Below are positions 12,613 to 23,940 of a DNA stretch of 64,000 nucleotides, piece by piece. Source of the DNA: Alopecurus myosuroides (Eukaryota > Streptophyta > Magnoliopsida > Poales > Poaceae). Below the pieces are notes generated by a model, which saw only the letters and a list, made by a program, of their open reading frames with translations, made no database searches and was not told the DNA's origin. The stretch's first letter is position 1. Each line of letters opens with the position of its first letter. Where the stretch lies: contig CM054062.1 of assembly GCA_028641055.1 (NCBI GenBank), forward strand, positions 176,765,664 through 176,829,663. Reading direction: 5' to 3'. The translations under genes were made by a program, and so were the position numbers.

Positions 12613-14180
12613 GTCCCTTCTTGTTATTTATCATCTGTTTTTGCCCATAGCTACTTCTGATTACCACTTTAGAATATATTTTAATTTTTGTTTCCTACTA
12701 GCCGCTGAAGAAACATTCTTATCAGCTAATTTTCTTGACAATTCACACCAAGCAGACGGTAGAGAGAGGGGAAAATGAGTGGATCTGAAGGTGGAGTTGG
12801 CCACATCCCAACATCATTGCGGGAGGTGAGGGTCGACAAGAGTTGGCATTGTTTGCCATGTTCATATACACGCACATTTATTTGAATCATAGATATTGCT
12901 GGAGCAATGGTGGACCTGCAAATGTTGAGCAAGTACAGCCAAAAGAGACAAAATATGTATTTCCAAGACATCCAGGTTATGTGTATTCTGAAATCAGATT
13001 TTGCATTTCACTGCACTGATCATGACACGAAACATGTTGTGTAGTATTAATTGAGATCTTCTCAACATAGTTCCTTCGGTTGCTGATCCTTCAACGAACA
13101 ACATAGGATTGTGTACTACGGAACAGCAACATTGAAGTTTTATTAGTCATGCCACATTTCGCCACTAGGGCGTTTGAACAACGTGTGGCGGTGAATTCTG
13201 CAGGTTTCGGGGATCAAAATAGTTTATCCGTGTTTTGTAAAATGTGTTGCATCATTGCTCTCTGATCATAGTCTGGTTCATTTGTGATTTGGCAGGGAAA
13301 AGATAAGGGAGGGGTGGCATGCGTGTGATCAGTCTCCAACAACAGTTTTCAATTGGATGATCCTCAGATTACCTAGGTTTGGCTTACAACTTTACATTCT
13401 TGGTTACTTCATGGTGGTATTCAAAGTGCATGCTTTGTAATATTTCACTTCATAGATTAGTGCACAATTTAAACATAAATGTATAACCAGATTATTCATA
13501 AATGTCAAGTATGTTTTCATTTTGCTGACATTGGAGAAAATACAATTCAATATATTTGTTTGGAGAAAATTACTGATGCAATGTGCGGGATAAATTTACT
13601 AATACACCCTCTTCTGTCTCTCATCTCTTCAGATCTCGAGGCTGGCTATTTAAGTATGAGGGGCAAACAAGATAGGAGAGTACTTTCCCCGTGTGAGAGG
13701 AGAGAACTGGCGGCACGACTTCGTCGATTTTGGTGCAAGGGGCGACCTGGAGAGGTGCTCAGCGACCATTGACTGTAGTTTTGTGAGAAGACCAAGAGAG
13801 GGTTGTACAAGGCGGCCAAAGGACATGAGCATAATTAGCGACAGGGAGAAGATTTTTTTTTCATTCAGTCAGAGGTATAAATTCTAATTTTTCCTATAAT
13901 CAAACAAGCTCTTTGCTAATACAATGGCTCCACCCACGCTACTATATCTTAACTGTATATGATTTATTACAATATTAGTGTTACCGATTTCCCATATGTA
14001 CAGATGAAACCATAAGCTAGGACTGAATTGATTCATGCCACCGTTCAGTGCTCTTTTCTCCCGTTGTATGTCAAATTCAGTCAGAAATATATGTTGTGGT
14101 ATTGCTGCCACTTATGATCTGTTATGCAGAGTTGTGTGTTTCTATCTAGAGTTCTTGACACCAGTTTATTGGCTTATACA
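12613..14180. other. Gene-like low-copy sequence without a recognisable product
   Basis: A short frame opens at ATG 12776 (MSGSEGGVGHIPTSLRE, about 35 codons). Possible exon-like blocks follow, for example after acceptor-like pyrimidine-AG sites near 13295 and 13632. The block 13632-13887 has an open frame, but I recognise no domain. It may be intron-exon debris of a captured gene within the second Helitron. Confidence 0.3.
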
Positions 14181-14226
14181 AATGAGCTCTTGCTTCCCAG
14201 ATTAATGAGCTCTTGCTTCCCAGATT
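14181..14226. repeat. Perfect 23-bp tandem duplication
   Basis: The 23-bp unit AATGAGCTCTTGCTTCCCAG plus ATT occurs twice in a row without mismatch. This points to a recent slippage or filler event. Confidence 0.9.
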
Positions 14227-14357
14227 AATTTAGCCGGTTATGATTAAGAAAAAAATCTACGTGATTCATGGATCTTGAATAGTATAGGGTATGCTATATA
14301 GATTTGGATGAACGCCACACAAAACCCAAGTTCCTTGTTGAAAATATTCTACACCGT

Positions 14358-14463
14358 AAGGTAGAAGAAAAGCCACAAATTTTGGAAATTGTAGCTTTAA
14401 GTAGGTGGAGCAAGGTAGAAGAAAGCCACAAATTTTGGAAAAGGTAGCTTTAAATAGGTGGAG
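14358..14463. repeat. Tandem duplication, period 54 bp
   Basis: AAGGTAGAAGAAAAGCCACA through TAGGTGGAGC is followed at 14412 by a second copy with a one-base deletion and a few substitutions. It is non-coding. Confidence 0.85.
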
Positions 14464-15199
14464 CGTCCCCTCTCATTTTTGTTGCACAGTATATGCATAT
14501 AGTACTCTTATAGACTAAACATGCCTTTACTCTGTCGCTGGCCACAGCCCCACCCCCACCGATAAGTCCACTGCTCGCCATCTGGCTCGCTCCCTTCTCG
14601 ATGAATACTTCTCATTCGCGTCTCCCTAACGACCTGGATGTGGTTGGATGGGAAAACAACACATGGGTGGCGGGAGAAGAACGTGACCCGCACGATTTTG
14701 CTGGCCGAGTTACTGCATTGCTTCGACGCACACGAGTCGACGGAAAGCTCGGTCAATATAAGAAAAGCACTTATATTGAAAACGGACCGAGTTAGTGTAT
14801 TGTTTAATCGTATGAATTGCTTTTGTAAAGATTTGCAATTTTGAAAAGCTCTGATTTCAAACTGTCCAAAGTAGAACAACATCAAGTAATATTTTGGTTT
14901 TCGTTGTGAGTAGTACAGGTGGATGGACTGACACCTTTGATTATATTGCGTATACATTATTTCTTTTTTCAGCAATGCTCCCCGTGCGTGTCCATTTTGT
15001 CATTTTTTTGCGTAAACACAATTTTCTCCTGTTGAATTAGTTCGCTAATTCCCACTTTACTTATCTGTCAATTTATAGTTTTGATTCGAGTACATTTCGA
15101 GATAAGTGAAATCCTAATGATTTTGGAATATATATTTGGCAAAATAAATACGGGTAATACTTTATTTACTTGCTAATTTGTGTTTGGCGAAAAACAAAA
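14464..15199. other. Non-coding stretch before the second Helitron end
   Basis: Contains a moderately GC-rich block at 14540-14760 with short open frames on both strands and no recognised domain, then AT-rich sequence. I see no terminal repeats. Confidence 0.3.
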
Positions 15200-15235
15200 T
15201 TGAGGCACCGTGGCAACGCACGGGCACTCAACTAG
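15200..15235 (+). mobile_element. Helitron 3' terminus, plus orientation (5' end not located)
   Basis: GC-rich hairpin CCGTGGCAACGCACGG (15208-15223), then a short spacer and CTAG at 15232-15235, followed by T. This is the same terminal design and nearly the same hairpin as the minus-strand Helitron ending at 7220, but in the opposite orientation. A matching 5' TC terminus was not found between 10731 and here, so the body is undefined or its 5' end is lost. Confidence 0.6.
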
Positions 15236-15640
15236 TAACCCGTAAATGCAATTAGCATTGATCCATCTAACCATCTAGGCACCCTCGGGAGTATAAGGAG
15301 CAAGCTATTTAATATCTCGGTTTCGAACTCTCTAATTTATTTTAGGATTTGACGATTTGTTAGATTTAATTGTCTTGAATTTTTATGATTAGTTAAACAT
15401 TAAGAAGTCGGTTTAGTGGTCATGGACTCAAATTGGAGAAGAAGTCCTGGCCTTTGCATCGTTCACCCAGCCTCTGCATCGAAACGATGCACACATCCCT
15501 TTTATTATAAAGTTCAAAAAGATACAAAGTAAAGAAACCAGAGACCACATGCCTCGCGATATTACTCGCTAGGATTACCACTAATCCTAGGGTAAAAGGT
15601 GGAAACGAAGGGAAACTACACATCTTCTAGGAAAAATGTT
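15236..15640. other. AT-rich sequence, nothing recognised
   Basis: No frame with coding character. It may be the 3' flank of the accessory gene remnant that follows on the minus strand. Confidence 0.4.
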
Positions 15641-17930
15641 TAAAAAGGAAAAGTTGCACCTGCGCCGATAATAACGAGGGCAACTAGAGGCCGAGCTCGA
15701 GATTTTCGTCCCCAACGACGAGTTTGAGCCACCGTAATACCTCCATTATGCCATCAACCATCGTTGGTAGAACAAGGCGTCGATCGTCTTCAGGTGCTCG
15801 GCGTTGGGGTACATTTCGTTGTGGAAAGAGGCTAAAGCACTTGGTGCCTTCTCTAGCATTTTTTTCGCCTTCAAACCTTGATATTCGACAAGATTGATAG
15901 AATCAAGCAGCGCATCAACGCGCAGTCGATTCGTAAGATCCAGAGAAACACCAAGTGCTCCTACAAATGCAAAATATAGAAACTAAGCTACCGATAAAAA
16001 AAGTTAGGGATTCCTAAATAATGTTAAAAGACTCACTATACAACGATTCGACTACGGACTGGCCAGGAGTTTCTCCTGCTCTAAAGCCTTGTGCAAAGTC
16101 TCTTTTTATCGTTCGGCTGACTCTGCCATGACCTTGTCAAGAGCAATTTCTGACTCCTTCTGCTGGTTCTCAACTTGATCCTCTAGCTCACGAATTTGAG
16201 ACAAAGTTGCTTCCTTATCAGAATTAACTCGAGAAGCAGTTTATACGGAGACCCAAGTACAAGTAGTCAAATCAGCAGGAGTGACAAACAAATGAACTGC
16301 ATGATGAACGGGATAAGTGATGATGAAGCTACCTTGTGATGTGCTTAGTTTTGAGCGTAGCTTGTCCTGTTCATACTCGGTGTCGAGATATTGGCGACCG
16401 AGCCCATTAAGGTTGCGGATGACGAGCTGAATAAGGACACGGGAAAGCGAATCAGTAATAGGAATTTGAGCCTATGCCCGACTACACACAGTCGAACATA
16501 GCATCATGGGCTACTCCCATTAGGAGCACTGGTCGCGCACCCGATAAAGGGAAAAAGTGATCGGTTGAAGACATCTACATGATTCGCAAAGTCGGAGGCA
16601 AATACATGTGAGTAATTTGAAGTTGACACATGATTCATCTCTTCGATGTATGGTTTAGCCACGGAGGGTTGGCCCATGGTCGACTTGTCAACTACCAAGT
16701 CATCCATTGTCTCCTCCGGATAATGGTTTTGTCCTTTGGATGAGAAGTTTTGTCTTCACCCGGAGTCAGACTCAGGCACCGAGAATAGCCTCTTTTCCCT
16801 CTTTGGTGAGTGGCGGAGTCTTCGACTTATCCAAGGGCTCGATGTGATATAAGTTTTCAGTTTATCAGGAGAGGCAAAGTGTTGTCCATCAAGTGAAAAG
16901 TAATAACACAAAAGTAGACTTGCTCATCATTAGGATTAGTGATTGTTTCTCAGAGTCATAGAAGATCCCAACGACGGAACATTCGAAGCTTCTTAGTCTC
17001 AAGCTGCTTAGGAGCATGTACCCGGACCCCCTAATTAACCGGTAGGCTTATAATCCAAAGGGGTCGCGTTGAGAGGACTCGCTAGTACCTGAGTGTCAGA
17101 TGGCTCAGAAGAAGCAGTACTCTTTGAGGTGGCGTCAGCTTCCGGGTCTTTGTTTGCGGTCGCGCTTACGGGACGACTCTGAGAGACTTGTAGCAATCAA
17201 CTCGTCCTTGTCCTCGCCTTATGATGAGCAGTAGACAGCGAAGGGCAAGACTCTATGTACGACTTGTCCTCTAGCTCGATATCATTTATCGACTGCTCGC
17301 CACCTAGAAGAGGTGGATTGTTGGGGGCGAGTTCTTGGTTCTGAAAACCAAGAGGGAGTCGAGTCACGACATGAGTTTCTTAAAATAAAAAGAAGGGGAC
17401 TGCCATTAAATCGAATAAAGAGTTTACCTGAGGGGGAGCGTATACTTCCCCGAAGGGATCGACTGGAGGAATCATGTCATAAGGCTCAGTAGCTTTTATC
17501 CTAGTAATCGCCCGAATTTGAGTCTCGAGTTCATTGGTCGAGAGCTCCTCATCTTGAACCCTGGTTGGATCGGAGGTGCCAATATACACCCACATGTCAT
17601 GGATTCTATAGCTTGAAGCGGCTGGATGCATTTCTTAAGGAAGTTTGCGGCAGACAGTTATTTCCCTACGATCTTCTTGCGAAGGGTAGCAACCTTGCTT
17701 ATCAACACTTCACTCTCGGCTTTCTCGTGTGGTGTCAACTTTTTCTTCCAGGATCTTAGGCAGGTGACCGTGGCATTTGACTCGAAAAGCGGTTTACCGA
17801 CAGGGTGCGGCTTGTCCTTTATGTAGAACCACTTTTGCCTCTAGTTCTAGACGGGTTCGGAAAACTTCATTTCAAAGTAGTCGATGTCTGACTTGACCTG
17901 GATGTTGCAGCCACTAACTTCGTATTGGGT
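15641..17930 (-). pseudogene. Remnant of a Tat-type Ty3 accessory (antisense) gene
   Basis: Minus-strand pieces follow the order of the accessory genes at 22771 and 47806. Near 17840 there is a W-FYIKDK block of the Transposase_28-like region; near 17500 an acidic linker (TRVQDEELSTNELETQIRAI); near 16200 a coiled coil (KEATLSQIRELEDQVENQQK); and near 15950 a C-terminal helical block (VDALLDSINLVEYQGLKAKK). The frames are broken by several stops. The N-terminal half is missing: similarity ends abruptly at about 17930. No gag, pol or LTR of the parent element is recognised nearby. It is a third, separate subfamily, in the opposite orientation to the other two. The assignment rests on layout and motif resemblance. 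Confidence 0.6.
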
Positions 17931-18350
17931 TGTGTGTATGAGAATTTAAATTTTTTGTCATGCATGCTACGCAACAACTAAGATCTATCTATGAAGATAA
18001 AAAGTGAATAATAATTTGATGATGTAACTCAAGATCGTTTACCAGCACCATAGTTGCGGAAGAGATGTGGATGACGATGTCGATGAAACTTGTGGAAGAT
18101 CCTCACGCACAAGCATGTTGGTGAGGATGTTACCGAATCCCCATATCTAGCTCCTCGATCCAACAGAGTGATGGTCTCATGTGTTACCCCTCTAAGAGTT
18201 CATACACTCGTTGTCCAGAGCTATGACTCCGCATGTGTATAAGAAGGTGGATTTCTCAACACATGAGATGGATTATAGATAGATCTAATTGGGAGAGGAC
18301 ACCTCAAAACCCAATTAGAAGAATCTCTAATTCGATTAAAGGATCTAATT

Positions 18351-18377
18351 AGAGAGAGAGAGAGAGAGAGAGAGAGA
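18351..18377. repeat. AG-dinucleotide microsatellite
   Basis: About 13 uninterrupted AG units inside the left arm of the palindromic element. Confidence 0.95.
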
Positions 18378-18439
18378 AGGCATGAGGCCTGGTTGTGTGT
18401 GTTCTCCCTTGAGGTTGGGGTCCTTTATAGGAGGGGGAG

Positions 18440-18462
18440 TTGGACTCCCATAGGGAGTCCAA
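18440..18462. repeat. Perfect hairpin at the centre of the palindromic element
   Basis: TTGGACTCCC and GGGAGTCCAA are perfect 10-base inverted arms around a 3-base loop. They sit close to the symmetry centre of the larger palindrome. Confidence 0.85.
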
Positions 18463-19053
18463 TCCGAAATCCCCTAGGAGGGGGTGCGTTCCCCAAGGAA
18501 GAAGTCCCCCTTTCTTCACCTATATAAAGGCCCCAAAACGTTGAGGCAGAACATATCGATTGGTTCTCAAGCCTTTCTCTCTTTCTCTCTAGTAGAATTA
18601 AACGTCTAATTAGAGCCCCCTCTAATTGAATTAGAGCTTCTTCTAATTGAGTTTTCGAGGTGTCCTATCCCGGTTATACCTAGCTCTAATTCATATTCAC
18701 TCATGTTTGAGAAATTTCCAGAATCATATAGCTCTAATCGTAGTTGATTAGAGCTATCAATTAGCAACGCTGAAAGGTTGTGTCTCTTTGTCAGTGCCGA
18801 GTCCTAGACGACGAAGCGCTCGCGGGTTGACACGAGCATATGCGTCCACACATACACATGTGATACTTGAGGAGGGAATCTTAGCGACATCCTTGCAACT
18901 AGTTCTAGTTGTGAGGATCTACGATTGTTCAGAACTCTTTTATGACTACATAGATTTCTGCTGCCCAATGAGTTGTGATTTCTTATCAATACATGTATGG
19001 GCATGCATAATTATCTGCATAGTGATCTTGGCGGTTACGTAGGGAAAACATTT

Positions 19054-19437
19054 TAAAATTATGCAACATACATCAGTACCAAGTCATGTCTCGATAACCC
19101 TACATGCTAGTGACTTGGAGATGATCCTACTTATCATAGACGTCGATGAAGCCTTCTTTAGCTTCCTCGAAATATGGCTCGTACAAGACAGGGAGAAAAG
19201 CCGTGAGTACAAGAAATTATATTCGCAAGTCATAAAAAATAATAACATCAAATCTAATCACAACATCTTTAGGTTGTGGTAGTTAAGGCTCCAACTAAAG
19301 GGGGTTTCCTTTGAGATGGTTGTAAGAACTAACTTACTATATGACATCTCTATATCTTTGTTGAAAAAGTTCTATAAAATCCTGGGCTCATTTTCTCTTG
19401 TAGATATCACATCTTTATAAGGTTTTCAAACAAAGCT
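19054..19437. other. Nothing recognised
   Basis: Short frames only, AT-rich, no terminal repeats. Confidence 0.4.
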
Positions 19438-20011
19438 TTAAAAAACCCAATCCTTTCTCTTTGCAAAACTTCGTAAATAGGATACTCCAAATATCTCCTT
19501 CAAAACACTATACCACCAAGGTACGGCCATTTCTATATTCCTCTCGTACCTTCCAGATACATTGGATCCTTGATCAATGCCATTTATTTCTCCATAAATA
19601 CCACTTGTTTTGAACTCACGACACAATGCTAGATACATGGCCATCCAAATATCCATGATCGAGGACGCGGCTGTTCCGAATTGTTTTACTCTGCAGAGGT
19701 GTACACATTCCACAAGATCTAGTACATTCTCCTTGAACAACCACGGACTGCTCGACGACAACACCCAAGCATCAAATAACCAGTCAAAACTCTCCACTAT
19801 GTCTATGATAGTACCCGGCAACCTCTTCGGTTGGGTTTGTTCTTCCCAACAGCGAGTGAGTCGGCCGTGTCAATCCGGTTACCCCCCACGACGCACTGCC
19901 AAGACAGGAGACACAATCGTTGCCTCGATAAGGAATTTAATCCCTACACTCTTCTTTGCTCCACACATGACGCAACATGATTCAGGGGGCTCTAACCCCA
20001 ATAGAAATTGA
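19438..20011. other. Open frames on both strands, product not recognised
   Basis: The minus strand is open from at least 19848 to 19438. It reads with a natural residue mix including KRLPGTIIDIVESFDWLFDA and MDIWMAMYLALC; Trp and Phe are well represented, unlike the low-complexity frames elsewhere. The plus strand is open from 19610 to 20011 but its text is poorer (many Ser, Thr, Asn, Gln). If either is coding, the minus frame is the better candidate, perhaps one exon of a host gene or a transposon protein. No ATG begins the minus frame within the open stretch. I do not recognise the family. Confidence 0.3.
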
Positions 20012-21117
20012 GGTAGAAAGCATAATAATACAGACAAGCTTCAAGCTAGGCTACTTCCCATTTTAGAGTAATGTGGAATTACGGTATGGTTGTCCAGCAA
20101 AGACTAAGTTATGTGTCGTTTTCTCAAAGAAAACACTTTTTCCAAAAGCACTTTCTTATCGAGCCACACTTAGGCAAATTCCCAGTTTTTCAAGGGGGTT
20201 TTCATAAGCATCCTTGCTTCGTCAAAAAACACACGAGTATTCCCAACCTATAGTTTTCTCATTGAACTAGTAAGGGGGTGTTTTGGGTACGGTGTCCTAC
20301 AATTTTATCTACTAGTTTTACCTCCTGAAACATTTCTATCTAGAAATTGTAACAAAAATGCAATGGTAATAAACATGCATGCATGAAATGACATGTAATA
20401 AGATTGGAGATTATTTTTTAGATGGCTTGCCTTGTTCAAAGACTTGTCTCTGCTCTTACTTCTCAATACAATATGAAACCCTCAGCTACAGTCTCCTCCT
20501 TGCGATTATCTAACGCCCGCAAAACAAAAGAAAACGCACTCAATACACCAACAAGGCAACTAACAACACATAAGATATAACACACAAACGCAAGTTCTAG
20601 TTGCTCACAAGTATCACCCAAGTTAAGCAAACAAGAAGGTTATTTTTACCATTAGGCTTTAAGTGGATTTATTAGGCATGATTAAGCAACTTAAGGAGCA
20701 AGTTAATCACATACAACTACAAAACTAGTTGTGGATCAGAATCACAAACAATGGTGACATGACTAATTCATGACAACTTACAAGCTAAACAAATAACTCA
20801 AACATTTTGCTAAAATTAAAACACAAAACTCACTAAGGAGCTATACTAAAACTAAGAACTAGCAGACACTTAAGCATAACCACACTAGAGCAAGCAAACA
20901 ATCTCACAACTGAAAACACTAATAATATAGTCATACAAAATGCTAATCATGCTAGCAAAGGCACATAAACAAATAAACAATAATAAAGGAAATTAAATAA
21001 ATCACTAAAAACTAGTCACGAGCATCACAAACACAAAATAAATCACACATAGAGTTATGTTACTCCTAAATTCGCACAAATATAGTACAAGGTTCTAAAT
21101 GATTATTAGAGACTAGA
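20012..21117. other. AT-rich repeat-like flank of the Ty3 element
   Basis: A-rich on the plus strand, with no open frames of note. It continues, in composition, with 36331-36720 on the far side of the Ty3 insertion, so both belong to one older unit that the element split. Confidence 0.4.
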
Positions 21118-21122
21118 CCAAT
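21118..21122. repeat. Target site duplication of Tat-1, left copy (CCAAT)
   Basis: The right copy at 36326-36330 reads CCAAC, so four of five bases agree. Confidence 0.6.
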
Positions 21123-22025
21123 TGTCGTGGTGGTGTCACGGCAGATGCCATAGGATGGCTAACTGTTTGGGGTCGATGGACGCTGGAGGTGATCGGGGAG
21201 GTATCAACGGCGAGTAGCCGCGTGTAGGATGAATCTAACACTGCAAACACCAAGATCTTACCCAGGTTCAGGGCCCTCGTGTGGAGGTAACACCCCTACT
21301 CCTGCCCTTCTCTTTATATGTGTGTTCACCGAGTAACCACAGTACAATCAGGCCTTCAGCCGAGTAGGCACTCTTCTCTTTGGTTCTCTCTACGTGAAGC
21401 CAATGTCAAGTGTGTGATGCCTAAGTTCCGAACAATGTGTGCGAACCTCTCACAGGAGGAGGCAGGGCACCTTATATACTGGTGCCTAGCCGAATAGAAA
21501 ACGAGTATAAGGTACGACTCGATGTGACAAGAGCACTGCAGAACAGAGCACGCCTCCGGCTTCTCGCTGAGGCGGGTGCAGGAAGTCGTCGCGCGCTGTC
21601 CGGCGATGGGACCTGTCCACCTTGTCAGTGAGATAGGGTAGGCCCCTAGCCCTGTCATGTCCCCTCCGTCAGTGAAAGGACTTGACAGGCGCCTACCTGC
21701 ACTGTAGCCACGCTGTAGCGCGGATAATCATGCGCTCCGTAAGTTGAACCGCATGCCGTACGGACGTAGGATACGCGGGATCCTTTGTCAGAACGGCTCC
21801 TTTGACTTCTGGCCCGAGTAGGTATCCCCTCCCTCTACCCGGACCAATTCCTCTACCCGGAAGAACGTAACTTCCTTGATTCTTCCTTTTGGCCATCGGT
21901 GTGTACGGCCGGATAGCGGTCGACCGGGTAGCAAGCACCGGATAGCCAGCTACTCAGCCAAACACCTCCTCTGACCTTGCTTTTAGCACTTGCCTTACCC
22001 CTACTCGGGGGTAACCCCCCCGACA
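21123..22025 (-). repeat. 3' LTR of Tat-1 (903 bp)
   Basis: Matches 35435-36325 along its whole length with scattered substitutions and small indels, heaviest near 21360-21440. On the minus strand the sequence just upstream, AGCTTCGGGGCCTAA at 22040-22026, is a plausible polypurine tract. The LTR contains several copies of the CCGAGTAG motif that recurs across the element. Confidence 0.92.
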
Positions 22026-22539
22026 TTAGGCCCCGAAGCTGGTAGAGTCCTGCGAACTTGTTCACTGGGCCCTTCCAGCTTAAAAATAAATCTTGTCTTC
22101 GTACTGTAAGATGCCGAGTAGCACCTCCGAGTAGCCTTTATCCCTTGCTTGAATCTCTTCTGCTCCGAGTAGCATTGTCTTTCTTCTCTGATGCTGAGTA
22201 AAAGGACTTAGCGAAATTTCGAACAGAATCCCTTTGTGACAAAGCAAATCCATCTCTCTGTGTCGCTACAGGGCACGTGTCATACCCCCGTACCCACGAC
22301 GCCTCGGTGCCTGGGATACAGCAGGCCACGCGCCCCATAACTGCGACCAGGGCCCACCAGCCCGTTAAGTCACTTCAACCGCACTCAAGAGCCCACGATC
22401 TCGACGTGGGATTAACTGCGCCCGTTACGCGCGCGATATACACTGTGTGCGTTTCTAACGGTTGCGCTACCCACGCCGCACGATCTCCGCGCACGATCAA
22501 TCCGCGAATAACTCACCGGTAACTGCAACCCGAGGGAGC
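22026..22539 (+). promoter_or_regulatory. Spacer and upstream region of the antisense gene of Tat-1
   Basis: No protein-coding signal. CGAGTAG occurs repeatedly at 22110-22200. Composition becomes GC-rich near 22270, towards the TATA box at 22541. Confidence 0.45.
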
Positions 22540-22540
22540 G

Positions 22541-22549
22541 GGATAAATA
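22541..22549 (+). promoter_or_regulatory. TATA-like box of the Tat-1 antisense gene
   Basis: GGATAAATA in a GC-rich context, 230 bases upstream of a start codon with a strong context (GCCGCCATGG). It supports a separate promoter for the antisense gene, as described for the Grande element. Confidence 0.5.
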
Positions 22550-23704
22550 CCCCCTCGCCGCTCCCTTCTTCTCTTTCCTGCTCCTTCCCATCTCCTGCCC
22601 CTTCGTCTCTCCGCCGCCGTCGAGCGCATCGACACCGCAACCGCTTGCCACTCCGCTGCTCCACGCGCCACCGGAGAGACAAAGAGAGATCCAGACTCCA
22701 ATCTTGCACTCCAAATCGCATCTCCCACCACTGCCTTTGCTTCTCAGATTCGATTCGCATCTCCGCCGCCATGGCTGCACGCGGAGACGACAATGCCGCC
22801 GCCCGCGCCGGCTGGGAAGGCTCCGAGGTCATGGCAGAGGACTGCCAGTGGCTAGTCAACACCCCCCGCGTGCCTCCCGGCGTGGTGTGCCGCCATCCAG
22901 GTAACGAGGTCATCCCCAAGCCTGAGAAGGATGAGTATGTCGTTTTCCTTGTGCACTTTAAGCGCGACTTCGGCCTCCCGATTTCTGATTTCTTCTCCAA
23001 TTTCTTGAGCATTTCGGCCTCCAGCCACATCACCTCCCACCAAATTCTCTGATCATGCTCTCCACCCACGCCGTGGTGTGTGAAGCTTTTCTTGGCGTGT
23101 ACCCGACAGTCCACACATGGGCACGCTACTTCTTCCTCCGCAAACAAAGCATCCCCAATCCGGGTAAAATAGATAGCACCCGCGCCATGACCCAGACAGG
23201 CTGCGCCATGATGCTGCAGCGTTCCACTGGTAGCCACCCGAGAGCCAAGGGCCTGGAATCTGTGCGCAAGTGGCAGCGCATCTTCCTTTATGTGAAGAAC
23301 GTGGCCACGGAAGAGGGGAAGCCAATCAAGGACCGGATAGGGCTACCCAAGTTCAAGAATGCTCTGCCAACTCAGCAGAACTGGGGCTACCATCCGAAGA
23401 ACTCCATCGAGGATGTCCTCCAGGTCTAGCAGCGCCTGAGCGAGTTGAAGGAGGAGGGATTCCGCCGCGATGATCCAATCGCGTGCTGGATCTCGCGCCG
23501 AATACTCCCGCTCCAGCTCCGCTCACACAAGATGTGCTACATGGGAGGATGCCGTGACTGCACAAGGACGACCACCTTCGAGCTCTCCAAGGCGGATGTC
23601 GCTATCTGGGCGAGGTCCATCATGCAGACCACGCTCTCTGATGAGTGGCTGTATGGTTTCGAGCCGTATAGCCGCACCAAGCGCATCGGACAGGTTCTCC
23701 TTTT

Positions 23705-23940
23705 GCACTTTGCTTTTGCACTTTGATACCGAGTAGAACACCACGAACATTCTGTTTGGCTTTATATGCTTTGTGTTTGCATGCCGTGTCGAGTAGAAAT
23801 CCTTAGCTGAATATGCTTTGTGTTTGCACGTTATCCCGAGTAGAACTCCTTAGCTCTATATGCTTTATGTTTGCATGCTGTTCCGAGTAGAATCACTTAG
23901 ACAAATATGCTTTGTGTTTGCATGTCTTTCCGAATAGAAC
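23705..23940. repeat. Intronic tandem repeat, about 48-bp unit, four to five copies
   Basis: Each unit holds CCGAGTAGAA, a short spacer, then TATGCTTTGTGTTTGCATG. The copies fill most of the first intron of the antisense gene. Unit ends vary by a few bases. Confidence 0.85.

Larger units (their letters stand above)
17936..19053. mobile_element. Unclassified element forming a 1.1-kb imperfect palindrome
   Basis: The two halves are inverted copies. At the centre, GAGAGGACACCTCAAAACCC (near 18294) pairs with the complement of GAGTTTTCGAGGTGTCCTAT (near 18648). Outwards, ATTTCTCAACACATGAG (18250) matches the inverse of CTCATGTTTGAGAAATTTCC (18701). The outermost ends (AAATTTTTTGTCATGC and GGGAAAACATTTTAAA) also resemble each other inverted. 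No transposase is seen. It could be a long-TIR non-autonomous element or a fold-back made by inverted duplication. It abuts the break in the accessory gene remnant at 17930. Confidence 0.5.

Noticed and set aside
14508..14975. 155-codon minus-strand frame
   Set aside because: Composition follows AT-rich intergenic DNA, no domain, no conserved context.
7220..15235. One 8-kb transposon with terminal inverted repeats (GCAACGCACGGG-type ends at both sides)
   Set aside because: The inner site at 10730 has a proper Helitron 5' TC end with the A/T target, and each outer end has its own hairpin plus CTAG. Two Helitron ends in opposite orientation explain it better.
23705..23940. CRISPR-like array of regular repeats
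   Set aside because: The spacers are not unique, the units are tandem copies in an intron of a plant retroelement gene, and no cas gene exists.
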